In this document: piece after piece, positions 1 to 12,945 of the stretch | Layout of the letters: every line of letters starts with the position of its first letter | How positions within the stretch are numbered: position 1 is the stretch's first letter | Source: Blastocystis sp. Blastoise | Taxonomy: Eukaryota; Sar; Bigyra; Opalinata; Blastocystidae | Length of the DNA: 64,000 bases | Direction of reading: 5' to 3' | NCBI GenBank assembly: GCA_039096225.1 | Contig: JBBPEB010000026.1 | Coordinates: forward strand, 336,001 to 400,000 | Notes under the pieces: generated by a model | What the model was told of the DNA's origin: nothing | The model's database searches: none | What the model saw: the letters and a program-made list of their open reading frames with translations, nothing else | Program-made: the position numbers and the translations under genes

Positions 1-40
1 TTTTTAAGATGTATATATTATAATATCATTCTATGTATAG

Positions 41-770
41 GAAAATGAACCAAAGTTTATTGCTCTTTGGACTCAAATGAGTTCTGGCTTAAAGGATGTT
101 ACTGATAAATCTTCTGATGAAATCAAAGAAATCTTCTCCAATGTCAATAAATGTATATTCATTTTTTTTAAAATAATATATATATATATGAATAGGTATT
201 GAAGAACTTACTGCTGCTCTCGGTTCAAATACTTTTATTAATGGTATATTTTTATTTATATTATTTATATATTATATATTATTTATTATATATTATTTAT
301 TATATATTATTTATTATATATTATTTATTTATTATTTAATTATTATTCATTATATATATATAACTATAGGTGAATCAATTTCTCTTGATGATGTTCTTAT
401 TTGTAGTTTAATATATGCTTCTATTGCTAAGAAAAACTTCTTCCCTTGTCCCGCTTCTATTGCCCGCCAATTTATTTCCTTTATGAAATATGTTAAGAAG
501 TGGTATATATATAGAACTATTTTATTATTTTTTTTATTATAATTTTTTTTTATAATTATTATTTGTATATACAAATCTATTTTATATTTATATATATATT
601 TATAGTGCAGCTGTAGTTGTTTTAGAAGGAGAAGCCCCTAAAGGTCAACAATCTTATTTTACTATTGCTATTACTCAACTTCAAGCTGTATATATATATA
701 TTAATTCTTTTATTTATCTAAGACTAAACTGGTAATAATCATAATCATAATCATAATCATAATCATAATC

Positions 771-803
<33 letters not shown>

Positions 804-2379
804 TATAGTTTATTAAATCTAAGATGGCTCCTAAAAAGGAAGTTCCTAAAGCTGCCGCCAAAGAAAAGGAGGGAAATGCTTCTTTTAAAACTGCTGCTGT
901 AGAAATAGCAACTGAACGTCTTTCTAGACCTGTTGATAATTCTATTAAATTACCTAAAGAAGGAGAAAAGAATATATTAATTACTTCTGCGTTACCTTAT
1001 GTTAATAATGTTCCTCATCTTGGTAATTTGATTGGTTGCGTTCTTAGTGCTGATGTATTTGCTAGATATTGTAGAGAACGTAAAGTAAATTGCATATATA
1101 TTTGTGGTACTGATGAATATGGTACTGCTACTGAAACTAAAGCTCAAGTATATATATATATATATATTCATTATAGTATTATTTATATTATTTTTTTTTA
1201 TTATTTTTTTTATTATTTTATTATTTTATTGTATAGTATTAAAACGCTTTTTTTTTTCATTATCTATATAGATAATTTCTTTTATATATAGTATTTTTTA
1301 AATAGTATACTATATTATATTATTAATTAATTTACTACATATATATGTATAGCAAGAGAATTTGACTCCTCGTCAGATTTGTACGAAGTACCATAAGTTA
1401 CATCGTGAGATTTATAAATGGTTTGATATATCTTTTGATTATTTAGGTCGTACTTCTACTGAAAACCCTAGAGAAGATAAAGAATGGCCTCAAGTATATT
1501 ATTATATATATACTGTTTATTTTTTATTTATTTGTTTTTATATTATTATATCAATTATAATATTAATATTTATAATAGGTATAATAATAATCATAATAAT
1601 CATAATAATATTATATCACTTTATAGACTCAAATAGCTCAAGATATCTTTAAGAAATTATATGATAATAATAAATTAGTTGAACAATCTACAGAACAAGT
1701 ATATTGTGAACAATGTGGTCGTTTCTTAGCTGATCGTTTTATTGAAGGTACTTGTCCTGTATGTGGTTATGATAAAGCAGGTGGTGACCAATGTGATAAA
1801 TGTGGTAATTTATTGAATGCTGTCGATCTTATTAATCCTATTTGTAAAGTAGGAGGAAAAGAACATAAAGTACAAAAAAGATCAACTACTCATTTATTCT
1901 TAAATTTACCTGAATTAGAAGATAGATTAAGAGAATGGGTCAATACTACTAGTGTTGTATATATATTATGATAATGTTTATTATTATAATGTTTATTATG
2001 ATAATGTTTACTATTATTATGTAAATTATTATTGTTATGTTTATATTTATTATAATTATAATTATGTTTATATTTATTATTATGATAATGTTTATTATTA
2101 TTATGTAAATTATTATTATTATGTTTATATTTATTATAATTATGTTTATATTTATTTTTATTATTATTATTAATTTATTTATTATAATTAATATTATGTT
2201 TATTATTATGTCTATATATATAGGAAGGTGAATGGACTGATAATGCTACTTTTATTACCAACAGTTGGTTATCGAATGGTCTTAAACCTCGTTGTATTAC
2301 TAGAGACCTCAAATGGGGTACTCCCGTTCCTCTTAAGGGATATGAAGATAAGGTATATATATATATATATATATTATCA

Positions 2380-2433
<54 letters not shown>

Positions 2434-3864
2434 GGTCTTCTATGTATGGTTTGATGCTCCTATTGGTTATATTTCTATTACTGCTAATTATACTAAAGAC
2501 TGGAAACAATGGTGGCAAAATCCTAAGAATGTTGAATTATATCAATTTATGGGTAAAGATAATATTCCGTTCCATACCGTTATATTCCCTTGTACTTTAA
2601 TGGGAACAGAAGAGAATTGGACTTTATTAAAGCACGTGTCTTGTACTGAATATCTTAATTATGAAAATGGTAAATTTAGTAAGAGTAAAGGAACAGGTGT
2701 ATTTGGAGACCAAGCTAAAGATACTAAGATACCTTCTGAAGTATATATTTATAATTATTTTTATTATATTTAGTATTATTATTTTTTGTTTTTATTTTTA
2801 TTATGTTTTATTTACTATAGTATTATGTTTTATATTTATATTTTTATTATATTTATTACTATTATTTATTTATTATATATATATATATATATATATAGGT
2901 ATGGAGATATTATTTATTATGTAATCGTCCAGAACAGAGTGATAGTCAATTCTTATGGGATGATTTAGCAGAGAAGAATAATAATGAATTATTAAAGAAT
3001 TTAGGTAATTTTATTAATAGAGGAATGACCTTTATATATAATAAGATGAATAAGAGTATACCTGCTCAAGGAGAATTAAAAGAACGTGAACAAACACTTA
3101 TTGATAATATTAATAAGACACTTAAGGAGTATATATATATATTTATATATTTATTATTATGATTTGTTTTTTTTTATTTTTTATTATTTTTATAAAAATT
3201 TTAATGAATTTATATATTAAATATATAGTTATAATTATAATATGTCTAAGACTCTTATTAAAGCTGGTTTAAAGAGTGCTATGGAAATATCTAGATTAGG
3301 TAATCAATACTTACAAGATGCTGAGCCTTGGACTCTCTTTAAGAGTGATCGTACTTATTGTAATACTATTATGAATCTATGTGCTAATCTTGTATATCTT
3401 ATTGCCAATATATTTGAACCTTTTATGCCTGCTTTCGCTGATAAGGTATGCTCTATTATTATTATTATATATTATTATTCTTTATAATAAACAATATTTT
3501 TTAAATATATTTCATAAAACATATATATTTAATAATATACTCTATTATAGGTATGTTACCAATTAAATTATCCTCATGGTGATATTCCTGATTCTTTTGA
3601 ATTCATTTTACCTGCTGATCACGTTATTAATCCTATTCTTCCTCTTTTCAAAAAGATTGAACCTGAAGAAGTATTTTTTTTTATTAAATATTTTTATTTT
3701 TATTTTATTATTATTATTTTTTTAAATATTTTTTTTATTATCATTATTTTAATATATTTATTTTATTTTTTTTATTTTATATAAGATATTATGATTATAT
3801 TCTAATTACATATTTCTTTTTATAGATTGCTGCTTATCGTGCTAGATTTGCTGGTCAAAATTAA
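41..3864 (+). CDS. MES1: Methionyl-tRNA synthetase, cytosolic, 5' end outside window
   Basis: Charges initiator and elongator tRNA-Met in the cytosol. The visible part begins at an acceptor (tag, 38-40) and runs through 13 exons to TAA at 3862-3864. The first exons (41-687) encode a GST-C-like helical appendage, as in MetRS proteins that dock into multisynthetase complexes. A Lys/Ala linker follows (from 830). The class I core has the HIGH-type motif in NVPHLGN (about 1005-1025), CxxC zinc knuckles (YCEQCGR at about 1703, TCPVCGY at about 1750, QCDKCGN at about 1791), the [10 protein letters not shown] segment, and a KMSKS variant [11 protein letters not shown] (about 2670). The C-terminus is [12 protein letters not shown], so there is no EMAPII-like tail. 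Exons: 41-152, 196-243, 370-502, 606-687, 809-1147, 1353-1493, 1627-1956, 2224-2352, 2435-2740, 2899-3128, 3229-3445, 3551-3670, 3826-3864. The family is unmistakable; only the start is missing. Confidence 0.96.
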
Positions 3865-4233
3865 TTTTAATACTTTTTTATTCCTTCTTTTTCTTAAATT
3901 TAGATACTCTATATACAACATATTTGAAATTATTTGATAATAATCTATTCATTTTCTTTACTTATGTTGTTTTGTTCACATGTTTTAAATATATTTTTTT
4001 TTCTTTTATATATCTTTCGAAATCATATCTTTTGCTTACAGGATTGTCATATGTATTCTAAGAATGATCTAAATTGAAAATGTTCAGTTTATATACGAAA
4101 AGAATAATATTATTATATTTTTCGAACTTCTTTTTTTCCAAAGCAAAAACTTCCAGGAGCATTTTAATATCCATAATTATTCATTTATTTTTCTGTTTAT
4201 AAAACGAAATAATATTGAGACTAAAAAAAAGAA
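3865..4233. other. Intergenic, MetRS to nitroreductase
   Basis: 369 bases between two co-oriented genes. AT-rich with T-rich 3'-UTR-like sequence just after the MetRS stop. No ORF, RNA gene or repeat array seen. Confidence 0.6.
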
Positions 4234-4839
4234 ATGGAAGAAGCTAATAAAGAACGATATGAATCACTGAAAGAAGTATGCTTAGAAAGAAGATCTGTCA
4301 GAAAGTATTTGAATAAAGATATACCTGAAGGTGTTCTTGAAGATATTCTTACTACCACTCAAGTATACATTTATTATTTAATACTTTATTTTATTAATTA
4401 TGAACATTTATTTTCAATTGTTTTAAATGTATTTCTTTATTTAGTCTGCAGCCACATCTTTGAATTGTCAACCTTATAAGATTTTAGTTATTCGTTCTAA
4501 AGAAGACAAAGAACGACTTGGTAAAACAATGTCTTTAAATAATCCTGATTTTGTAAATAGTTCTTCTGCGACTGTTCTCTTCTTAGCTGACTGCAAACCT
4601 TGGAAACTTTCAAAACAACTTATTGAATTAGAAACTGCTGCAGGACATTCTGAAAAAGGAGCTAAATTACATGCATTTGCTGCTTCTTGGGGTGTAAGTG
4701 CAGTTCCTCTTTTTGGTACTTTATTAGATTGGATTATGAGTTTTATTGGCTTATTTACTGTTATGATGAGAAGACCTTCCGCTTTAGTATATATATAATA
4801 ATAATATTATGTATATTATTATTATTATGCTTATTATGC

Positions 4840-4935
<96 letters not shown>

Positions 4936-5434
4936 GGCTTATGGTTATTCTAATACTTCATTTGTTATTCAACAATTTGTTCTTTTATGTCAAGCTGCAG
5001 GTCTTGGTATATATATATATATATAATAATAATCATAATCATAATCATAATCATAATCATAATCATAATAAATATATATATAGGTAACATTATTTTAGGT
5101 GGATATGATAATTATAGAATTCGCAGAGCTTTTAATATTTCTTCAAGATATAATGTTTGTGCTGCTGTATGTGTTGGCTATGAAGATAAAACTGAAGTAT
5201 TTAAACCTTCTGTACGTTATAAGCCAGGTATATATATAGATATAGAGATAGTTTACTTCAATATATTCTATATGCTTATGTTTATATATATTATATACTC
5301 AATATTTATGAATAATAATAATTATATATAAATGTATAGAACAAGTAATATTTGAAAGTCGTTTCGGATTACCATTTAAAACTCCATTACCTGCTTTAGA
5401 AGTAAAACAAACATGGATCAAAAAAATGGAATAA
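4234..5434 (+). CDS. Nitroreductase-family FMN oxidoreductase
   Basis: Predicted 259-residue flavoprotein of the nitroreductase superfamily, which transfers NAD(P)H-derived electrons through FMN. The true substrate is unknown. Exons 4234-4362, 4445-4786, 4937-5006, 5084-5227 and 5340-5434 add up to an exact multiple of three. The N-terminus has the family's ERRSVRKY motif, whose Arg and Ser contact the FMN phosphate, followed by PEGVLEDIL and the SAATSLNCQPYKILVI strand, where the Ser/Asn-Cys-Gln region normally contacts flavin. The C-terminal part carries GYDNYRIRRAF and the tail ending KKME. No signal peptide or membrane segment. The start is the first ATG, 7 nt after an A-rich run. Introns are (TTA)n or (ATAATC)n. 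It resembles bacterial-type nitroreductases, so an old transfer is possible, but it is fully intron-bearing. Confidence 0.85.
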
Positions 5435-5710
5435 ATGAATATATATATATTGAATAATATAAATTTATATCTTTTTACTTTTAGAATACTATCAATTGAA
5501 AATATATATATATATATATATTCATAAATTCGTTGTTATATCATCTTTGTTGTATCTTCTATTCTTATTTCATATATAATAATATATAAACTTATTATCA
5601 TAAACAATTAAATACAATAGTAATATAAAACAAGAATCAAATTCATAAAAAAAAATATCTACATATATATATTAAACAAGAGAAAGAATATAGTTGTTTC
5701 ATAATACACT

Positions 5711-5862
5711 TTATTCATCTTTTTTTACTTTCTTATTAATATGTTCTAATTGTTTTTCATACCCAGCAGATTGTTCAACACGATCATGCACAATTCTCTT
5801 CATCATTTCTGTATCTAAACATATACTATCTTCTATTGTATCTATATATAATAATAATAATA

Positions 5863-5895
<33 letters not shown>

Positions 5896-7590
5896 ATAAA
5901 TAACAAAATAACAAAATAATAATATAAATATATATATATACATCCAAGAGGAATCAATTCTTTGAAAATAGTTTCAGCATCATTAAATATATCTGAATGG
6001 ATCTTAAATTCATTTGTATTTTCCAAATATAACTTATATATATGATTATCTTGAGTAAAAACATAAAATAAACTTGTTTTTTCAGTTTCATTTTTTGTAT
6101 CATATACTGGATATACATGAGCAATAATCGCGGGGAATTCATAAGAATCAATATATTCAAAAGTATCCATATTTATTATAAATAATTTTTTACCCCTATA
6201 TATATATAGATTTGTATTAAAAAATATACTGAATAAGTTACATATATATATAAATGAAACATATTATTAATATATATATATATAATCAATTATTTATATA
6301 CATATTACAATAAGTAATAATAAATTGATTTTGACATGTACAAATCTCTTGAATAATTGGATGTTCATAAATAAGTTCTTCTTCTTTTGGCTCATGCTTA
6401 CGATTGTGTTCCTTTGTTTTAACGGTTTCTAACGACTATAAAGGATATTTATAATGTTATATGAATAGAATATATAGTACAGAGGAGATATATATTTATA
6501 TATTTATTTATTTTTCTAAAATTTCATCAATCAAATAATATATTGAATACAGTACATAGATATACTATTTTATTAATAATAATAAAGAATAATTATAGTA
6601 TATATACTTCAGTATCATCTAAAGTAATAGCATGAATAATTCTTCCATTATCAATATTCCACATAAATACTGTTCCATCACCACCACCAGAGAGGATGAC
6701 ATTATCACGTGGAGTGTCACACAAACATTTTATATACGTAATTCTTATTAATGAAACCAATTTTAATTATTATGAATAGTATATATACTAACGCGAATGA
6801 TCAATACTTATTATAAATAGATTATTATATATATATATGAATAGATATTAGTCTATTTATATATAACAGATATCAATAATTATATGTGATTATCATAATT
6901 TATTAATATAAAAAAATATATAAATATAAATATATAGGATATATAGTATGGCCAGAACATAAACTATGAATAATATAAGATTGAGGAAATTGATTTACAA
7001 AGATCTTTTCATCACGATCACTTGATACTAAATAACCATTTTTAGACATCTATATATTATTATATAGTACATAAATAATATCATTTTTTATATATTCATA
7101 TATTGTGAATAGTAATAATTATATATTTAAAAAAAATAAATCACTTTAAAACATACAATACAAGTAATGATGGATGCAGTATGACCAAAAAGAAACTTCA
7201 TAGGTGTTAATTCTGGAAAAGGCATGCCAATTAAATATCCATTCTTATCAGCAATAACTGCATATTCTTTCTTTTCATGAGTAATCATACATATAGCATT
7301 TGGCTTCTTAGAACAAGTTACGTTCTTAATAAAGGAACCATCAGCAATATTATGAAGAGATATATTCTTATCAGATGTTACAAGGAGAATTTCATTATTA
7401 TTTGAAGAAACACAACCACATAAGATTTCATTGTCCTTCTCAATCTTAACCTTTGTTTCTAAAGTACTATAAAAATGTATTTTTATCGGACTTCATGATC
7501 AATAATAGTATATGCTTACATCTTATCAAAAATAATGCAGAATCTATTAATTAATAGGATTAAATAAACTTCATTCTTAATAACCTTCAT
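5711..7590 (-). CDS. TRM82: tRNA (guanine-N7) methyltransferase non-catalytic subunit, WD-repeat
   Basis: WDR4/Trm82 homologue, the beta-propeller partner of Trm8/METTL1 for m7G46 in tRNA. Seven exons (7520-7590, 7157-7466, 6943-7049, 6608-6737, 6302-6435, 5942-6195, 5711-5841) give 378 residues in frame. Hallmarks include TSDKNISLHN, FGHTASIITCI, YLVSSDRDEKIFVNQFPQSY, CSGHT and LSGGGDGTVFMWN. The SDRDEKI and FPQSY blocks are specific to this family. The tail is charged and coiled (ERVEQSAGYEKQLEH-like region, ending KKVKKDE). The third intron (6738-6942) has no usable GT donor. Only an AT-AC splice with U12-like signals keeps the frame and the propeller register (see findings). The start ATG at 7588-7590 precedes a short first exon. 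Confidence 0.9.
6738..6942 (-). other. Candidate U12-type AT-AC intron in TRM82
   Basis: On the gene strand the intron begins ATATCCTATA (6942 downward) and ends AAGAATTAC (at 6738). A branch-like TTCATTAAT (6755-6747) places its second A 10 nt before the AC. It joins ACTAT to GTATATAAAATG, giving GHTMYIKCLCD, which keeps the reading frame and the register of the WDR4 propeller. No GT lies between the conserved GHT codons and the next 60 bases. Confidence 0.65.
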
Positions 7591-9528
7591 TTTTTATACA
7601 ATAGATACTTAAAAAATAATAAATCAGTCTCTAGATAAACCAAAAAAAGGGAAGAAAAAGAATTATTGACTTTTGTTAAGTGAATACTCAAAACAACGGG
7701 GAAAAGTAAATATATAGTGGCATTTTCATTATAAACAACTAATTTTTATTTTATTTTTATTATTCTTAGATTTTCAGTAATTGATGCATTTCATATATAG
7801 TTTCATTATCAAGATCTTTTAAAAATACTTGAGTTATCATTTTTAATATAATGCTAACAATTTATCTAGTGAATAACATAATAATTCTTCTTTAAATATG
7901 TTTACTTAATATCTAGAGTCATTTCGATTATGTTTTATGCTATTTACACTAACTACGAAATCTTTTTGAAACAAAAGAAACTGGAATAAATATAAATTTC
8001 ACTGATTTACCAATTATTTTAGTTTTTCTTCAATAGCATCTCATTTCTTTTTATAACAAAATGATAACTCTGTTCATAATAAATAGTAATCATTTAAAAA
8101 ATGCAAATATTTTCTTTGAGATTCATTTTTGTTTTATTCCCGTGAATATTTTACATTGTTGTTTCAATTGATTACGTCATTTCATTAACGAATTCAGCCA
8201 TTAGAATGAATCCAAGTTGATATTCTATCAGCATTATCGAAAATAACATGAATTCATGATTATTTGAATAATTTCTATGGAATTATGAAAATAACCAGGA
8301 TTAATAAGGAATGATGTAATTGTGTTGAACTTATGTCGTCGTTGATTTAATAAGATCGTTTTGACAAAACACGTCTTTCTTATTTTCTTTAACAAAGAAA
8401 AGGTTAATTTATAGGATAGCCATTTCATGTATTTGAGATTCTGGTATATACTTCGTTATTCGATTATTGGCTAGCAAATACTTCTGGTCTTGAAAATGTC
8501 AAATGAATCTATTGTTTATAATCCATCATCATTATTGTGTGATGTATTATTTGATATGGATCGGAAATCATAATCAGGAATGATTCAGAATAGATATTAC
8601 TTGTATAATAGCTTCATTCGTTATATTTGAGCATTATTCCATGTTCTATTATTTATTAGATCTGTATATTTCATGCATTCTAATCCTCATTGTATTATGA
8701 ATATATTATGGAAAGAGGTTTCAAGATAATGTACAAATATCAAACGGAAATCATCGTCACTACTGGAATTCAACACTAATTTGTCGGTATTCATTCAGTT
8801 CGTCGACGTTAAATTCGATTCTACAAGTATTCTGGCTTTTCAAATCATCTTAATGTATTTTGTTGATTTCTTTATATATAGTTTCTTTTATTTTTGCTAT
8901 TTTCATATTCTAAATGATTCCTAAAATAATATATAGAACATATTACACATAAAAATCTACAATTTATTCGTGGATTCTCACATTCTAGTTTTTTAGAAGA
9001 TAATTTCATTATTAAACCTATTCTTCAAGATAAGATAATACTATCTAATATCAAATAAGTTATAATCAATAAATATAATACATTAAAATTTTGATTACTC
9101 AAATGGATGATAGTTCATTGAATATATTTTTATTTACTGGCTTTCTTGATACTCTGGGATTCATTGAGACTCCTTTCCTTTATCAGTTTCATCAATATTA
9201 CTGATTGATATTATTAATTTTGACCACAAATAACATATATAGATATATTATGCATAAATCAGTAATTTTAGATCTATTGATTATCTTGTTAGCTAACTAT
9301 AGATCTTTATTCAATAGAAAAGAAAATGAAAAAGAAAATGATGAATAACTACGGAAACTTTTATTTTTCAAGGAACTAATTGATTATTTTCATGATTCAT
9401 CTAACTGGAAGTCAAGTAATTCAATTTTTCTATAAAAATTATAAATTCATTTCAAAAAAACATCATCACTGAACAACATTTCAACAATCAATTTTGTTTT
9501 GTTTAGGAATTCATATTCTTATATCAAG
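7591..9528. other. 1.9-kb divergent intergenic region, no recognisable gene
   Basis: Lies between TRM82 (-) and the acyltransferase (+). Unlike introns and other spacers it carries no (TA)n or (TTA)n arrays and is somewhat richer in G and C. Small ORFs occur (for example 64 codons on the minus strand at 8234-8428, and about 40 codons on the plus strand ending near 9058), but none has a family signature and their lengths are within chance for this size. It holds both promoters and possibly a decayed gene. Confidence 0.4.
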
Positions 9529-10399
9529 ATGTTTTTTCTAACATTCTTAATTAGTCCTTCAACGATATTAACTGCGTTTAGTATTTATTCATAAATTTGT
9601 GTTTTCTTATCCATGTAGCCATTTTCTCTTTTTGTCTTCTTTTTTATGCTTTATGGCCAAAAAAGGGTCAGACCGTTGTTGAAAAGTTTGTACAAATTGT
9701 TTATGGAATAGCTAAACGATCTTTTTTTAAAGAAGTCAGTATACCTAATAAGAACCGTATTCCACTTGACGAACCTGTATTACTTGTTTGTGCTCCACAT
9801 TCAAATCAATTTGTTGATGCTATTATTTTATCTCACTGTCTTAATAGAAAAGTATATTTATTATATAAGGCTGCTAAAGTTTATAATTTTAATAATATGT
9901 TTATTATTTTTAACTATCTATTTATATAGGTTCATTTCATGATGGCTGCATCTTCCTTGAAAATACCTGTTATTGGAAAATTCTCTCAATTGATGAATGC
10001 TGTTATTACCGTAGAACGTCCTGATGATCATGCTACTGTTATTAAAGGAAAAGTTACTATTGAAGGAACAAAGGTTACCGTATGTTTTTTTTTATGTTTA
10101 TTTATTTTTTATGCTTTATTTTTTATTTTTTTTAATTTTTTATTTATTTAATGTTTTATTTATTTATTTTTTTAATGTTTTATTTATTATAGGGTATTGA
10201 TACTGAATTCACAAAGATTTTTGAACCTAAAACACAAATTCTTGTATATAATTTTTGTTTTGATTTTATAATATATATATATATATATATATAGATTAAT
10301 AAGAAGAAAGGTTTTGTTATTGAAGTAAATAGTGATACAGAACTCACTTTATCTTCGGATTTCCCCATGGTTATTTCTACTCCTACAGAAGCTAAAGTA

Positions 10400-10495
<96 letters not shown>

Positions 10496-10622
10496 GTGTA
10501 TTCCTCATTTGAATCAGAAGGATCTCTATAATAATTGTTGGAATGCGTTTAATGATAATGCCTGTTTAAGTATATTCCCCGAAGGAGGATCACATGATCG
10601 ATCTACTGTATATATATATATA

Positions 10623-10664
<42 letters not shown>

Positions 10665-12070
10665 GTTCTTACCTTTTAAATCTGGTGCTGCTCAATTAGC
10701 TTTGGGGTTTACTGCTACTGTATATATATCTATAATAATAATTATAATAATAATAATTATTATTATTATAGTATCCTGAAAAACGTGTGAATATTATTCC
10801 CGTGGGAATGAATTATTATCAAGGTCATAAATTCCGAAGAGCTTGTGCTTTCATTGATATCGGTGAACCCATTCGTTATTCTGTAGATCAAGTATTAGCC
10901 TATAAGAAAGGGGGAGATGAACGTAAACATGTAGTAAATGATTTAATGGATAAGATTAGTCAGGCGTTATATAACGTTACAACTACTGCAGATGATTGGG
11001 AGACACTGGAACGTGTGAACGTCGTCAGACGTCTAATGACCAATCAAAACGTTCATTTAAATACTGAGGAGAAAACGAAAGTTACTCGACATTTAATTGA
11101 AGGATATAAAAAATTTAAAGATGAAGATGATATACAGAAATTAGTGATTCGAATTGATGATTATAAATTCATGTTAAGTTATTTAGGTCTTACTGATGCT
11201 TATGTATAAGTTTTATTTATTATACTAATTATATTTAACATATATTTATTATATTTTATTACATTTATTATATTTATATAGTTAGTTCGTCAGTCAAAAG
11301 AGACCTCTCGTTCTCATTCATTAAATAAATTCTTTTATCACTTTTTCTTAGCTATTTATTATATTGTTTTATGTTTCCCAGGTATATATATATATATAGT
11401 ATTCTATAATTATTTATTATAATTATAATCATAATTATAATCATAATTATAATACTACTACTACTCTCCTATAGGAATGATATTAGGTTGGCCTGTTATG
11501 CTATGGTCCAAGATCTATAGTATTTTAATGCAAAGCAAGGCTCTTAAGAAATCGTCAGTGAAAATCGAAGCTACAGATGTTGTTGCTAGTAATAAATTAG
11601 TAGGTGCATTTCAAGTGTGTTTATTCTTATTATTTGCTGAACCTTATATAATTGAATATATATTAAATAATTATTTTGGATATACTTTGGGTATAAATGA
11701 TTATTTTAAAATTATGTCTATTATTCCATGGTTATTATACTTTGGTATTACTCGTTCTGCTGGTATATATTATTATGTTTATATTTATTATTATTTAATT
11801 TATTTTATTATTATATTTATTATTATTATTATATTTATTATTATTATTATTATTATTATATTTATTATTATATATATATATAGATGATATGTTACACCAT
11901 ATTAGTAGTGCTCGTTTCTTATTAAAGAGAATTATTACTAAACATGATGATCGTATTATTCAACGACGTGAAGATTTACGCGCAGAAATCGATAAAATTG
12001 TCGAAACACGTGGCCCTCAATTATTTGGAAGTGAAGACGAATTCCAAAAGAAGAGAGTTTTAGTTAATGG

Positions 12071-12108
<38 letters not shown>

Positions 12109-12211
12109 ATCTTTATTATCTATAGGATATACAAGTATAACCCGTGTAAAGTCATATATACAATTTAGTCCATCAACGTTTGCTGAATTAGATGAAGAAA
12201 TGGACTTATAA
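9529..12211 (+). CDS. Glycerol-3-phosphate / DHAP O-acyltransferase (Gpt2/Sct1 type)
   Basis: ER-membrane enzyme that acylates glycerol-3-phosphate (or DHAP), the first step of phosphatidic acid synthesis. Twelve exons (9529-9580, 9619-9851, 9930-10079, 10193-10243, 10295-10396, 10497-10607, 10666-10719, 10772-11203, 11282-11381, 11475-11762, 11884-12069, 12126-12211) give 614 residues in frame. PlsC-type motifs: CAPHSNQFVDA (motif I with the catalytic His and Asp), ITVERP (II), FPEGGSHDRS (III) and IIPVGMNYYQGHKFR (IV). An N-terminal hydrophobic segment is followed by a C-terminal half with several membrane spans (around FLAIYYIVLCFPG, MILGWPVMLW and IIPWLLYFG), as in fungal Gpt2/Sct1. The start ATG at 9529 sits in a 52-nt first exon followed by a 38-nt intron. 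Most other introns are (TTA)n. Confidence 0.92.
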
Positions 12212-12945
12212 ACATATATGTGTATATATTCTATCTGTATTTACATTATTTATATATACTATTCTATAACTAGAATAATAGATAAAGAAAAACACATATT
12301 TTCAATTTTTATTTTATTTCTTTTTCTTTGTGATTTCTTTATAATCTGATATACTATATATAAAAATTATAATTATTATCATTTTTCTTATTTGTTTGGT
12401 CTTCTTATTTTAATTTATTTTTACATATTTTAATTATTCATAATGTTTCGTTTAACACTTATAAAATATTAATATAATAGTTGCTATTTCAATATATATA
12501 TATTTAATAAAGTCATGTACTGTTGTATATATATGTATCACAAATAAAATACATTATCAATAAATGACAATTATTTCCATAATATTTATATTATGTTCTT
12601 TATATATATAAATAAATATTGATTTGGCATCAATATTAACAAAGAAATATGCTTTAAAATTTAAAGTTTTTTATATCAACGACAAACAACTGAAAATTAA
12701 TTGTTAAAAACCATTAATAATTTTCTTTAAATATAAAGACAATACCAAATAAAAACATAAAAATAAAATTAAACAGATTAAAACAAATATTCGAAATTTG
12801 AAAAACAGATAAAAACAAATAGAGAAAGAAATAATAGTAAAAGTAATTTATTTACGAGAAAATAAATACATATATAAAAATAGAATATTCATTAACATAT
12901 AATATATTATAGAAAAATAAGAAAAGATAACATATTATATAGCAA
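12212..12945. other. Convergent intergenic region
   Basis: 734 bases between the 3' ends of the acyltransferase (+) and the glycosyltransferase (-). AT-rich, with short TA tracts. Nothing else seen. Confidence 0.6.

Noticed and set aside
8234-8428. 64-codon minus-strand ORF
   Set aside because: No family motif, no splice-linked neighbours, and a length expected by chance in a 1.9-kb spacer.
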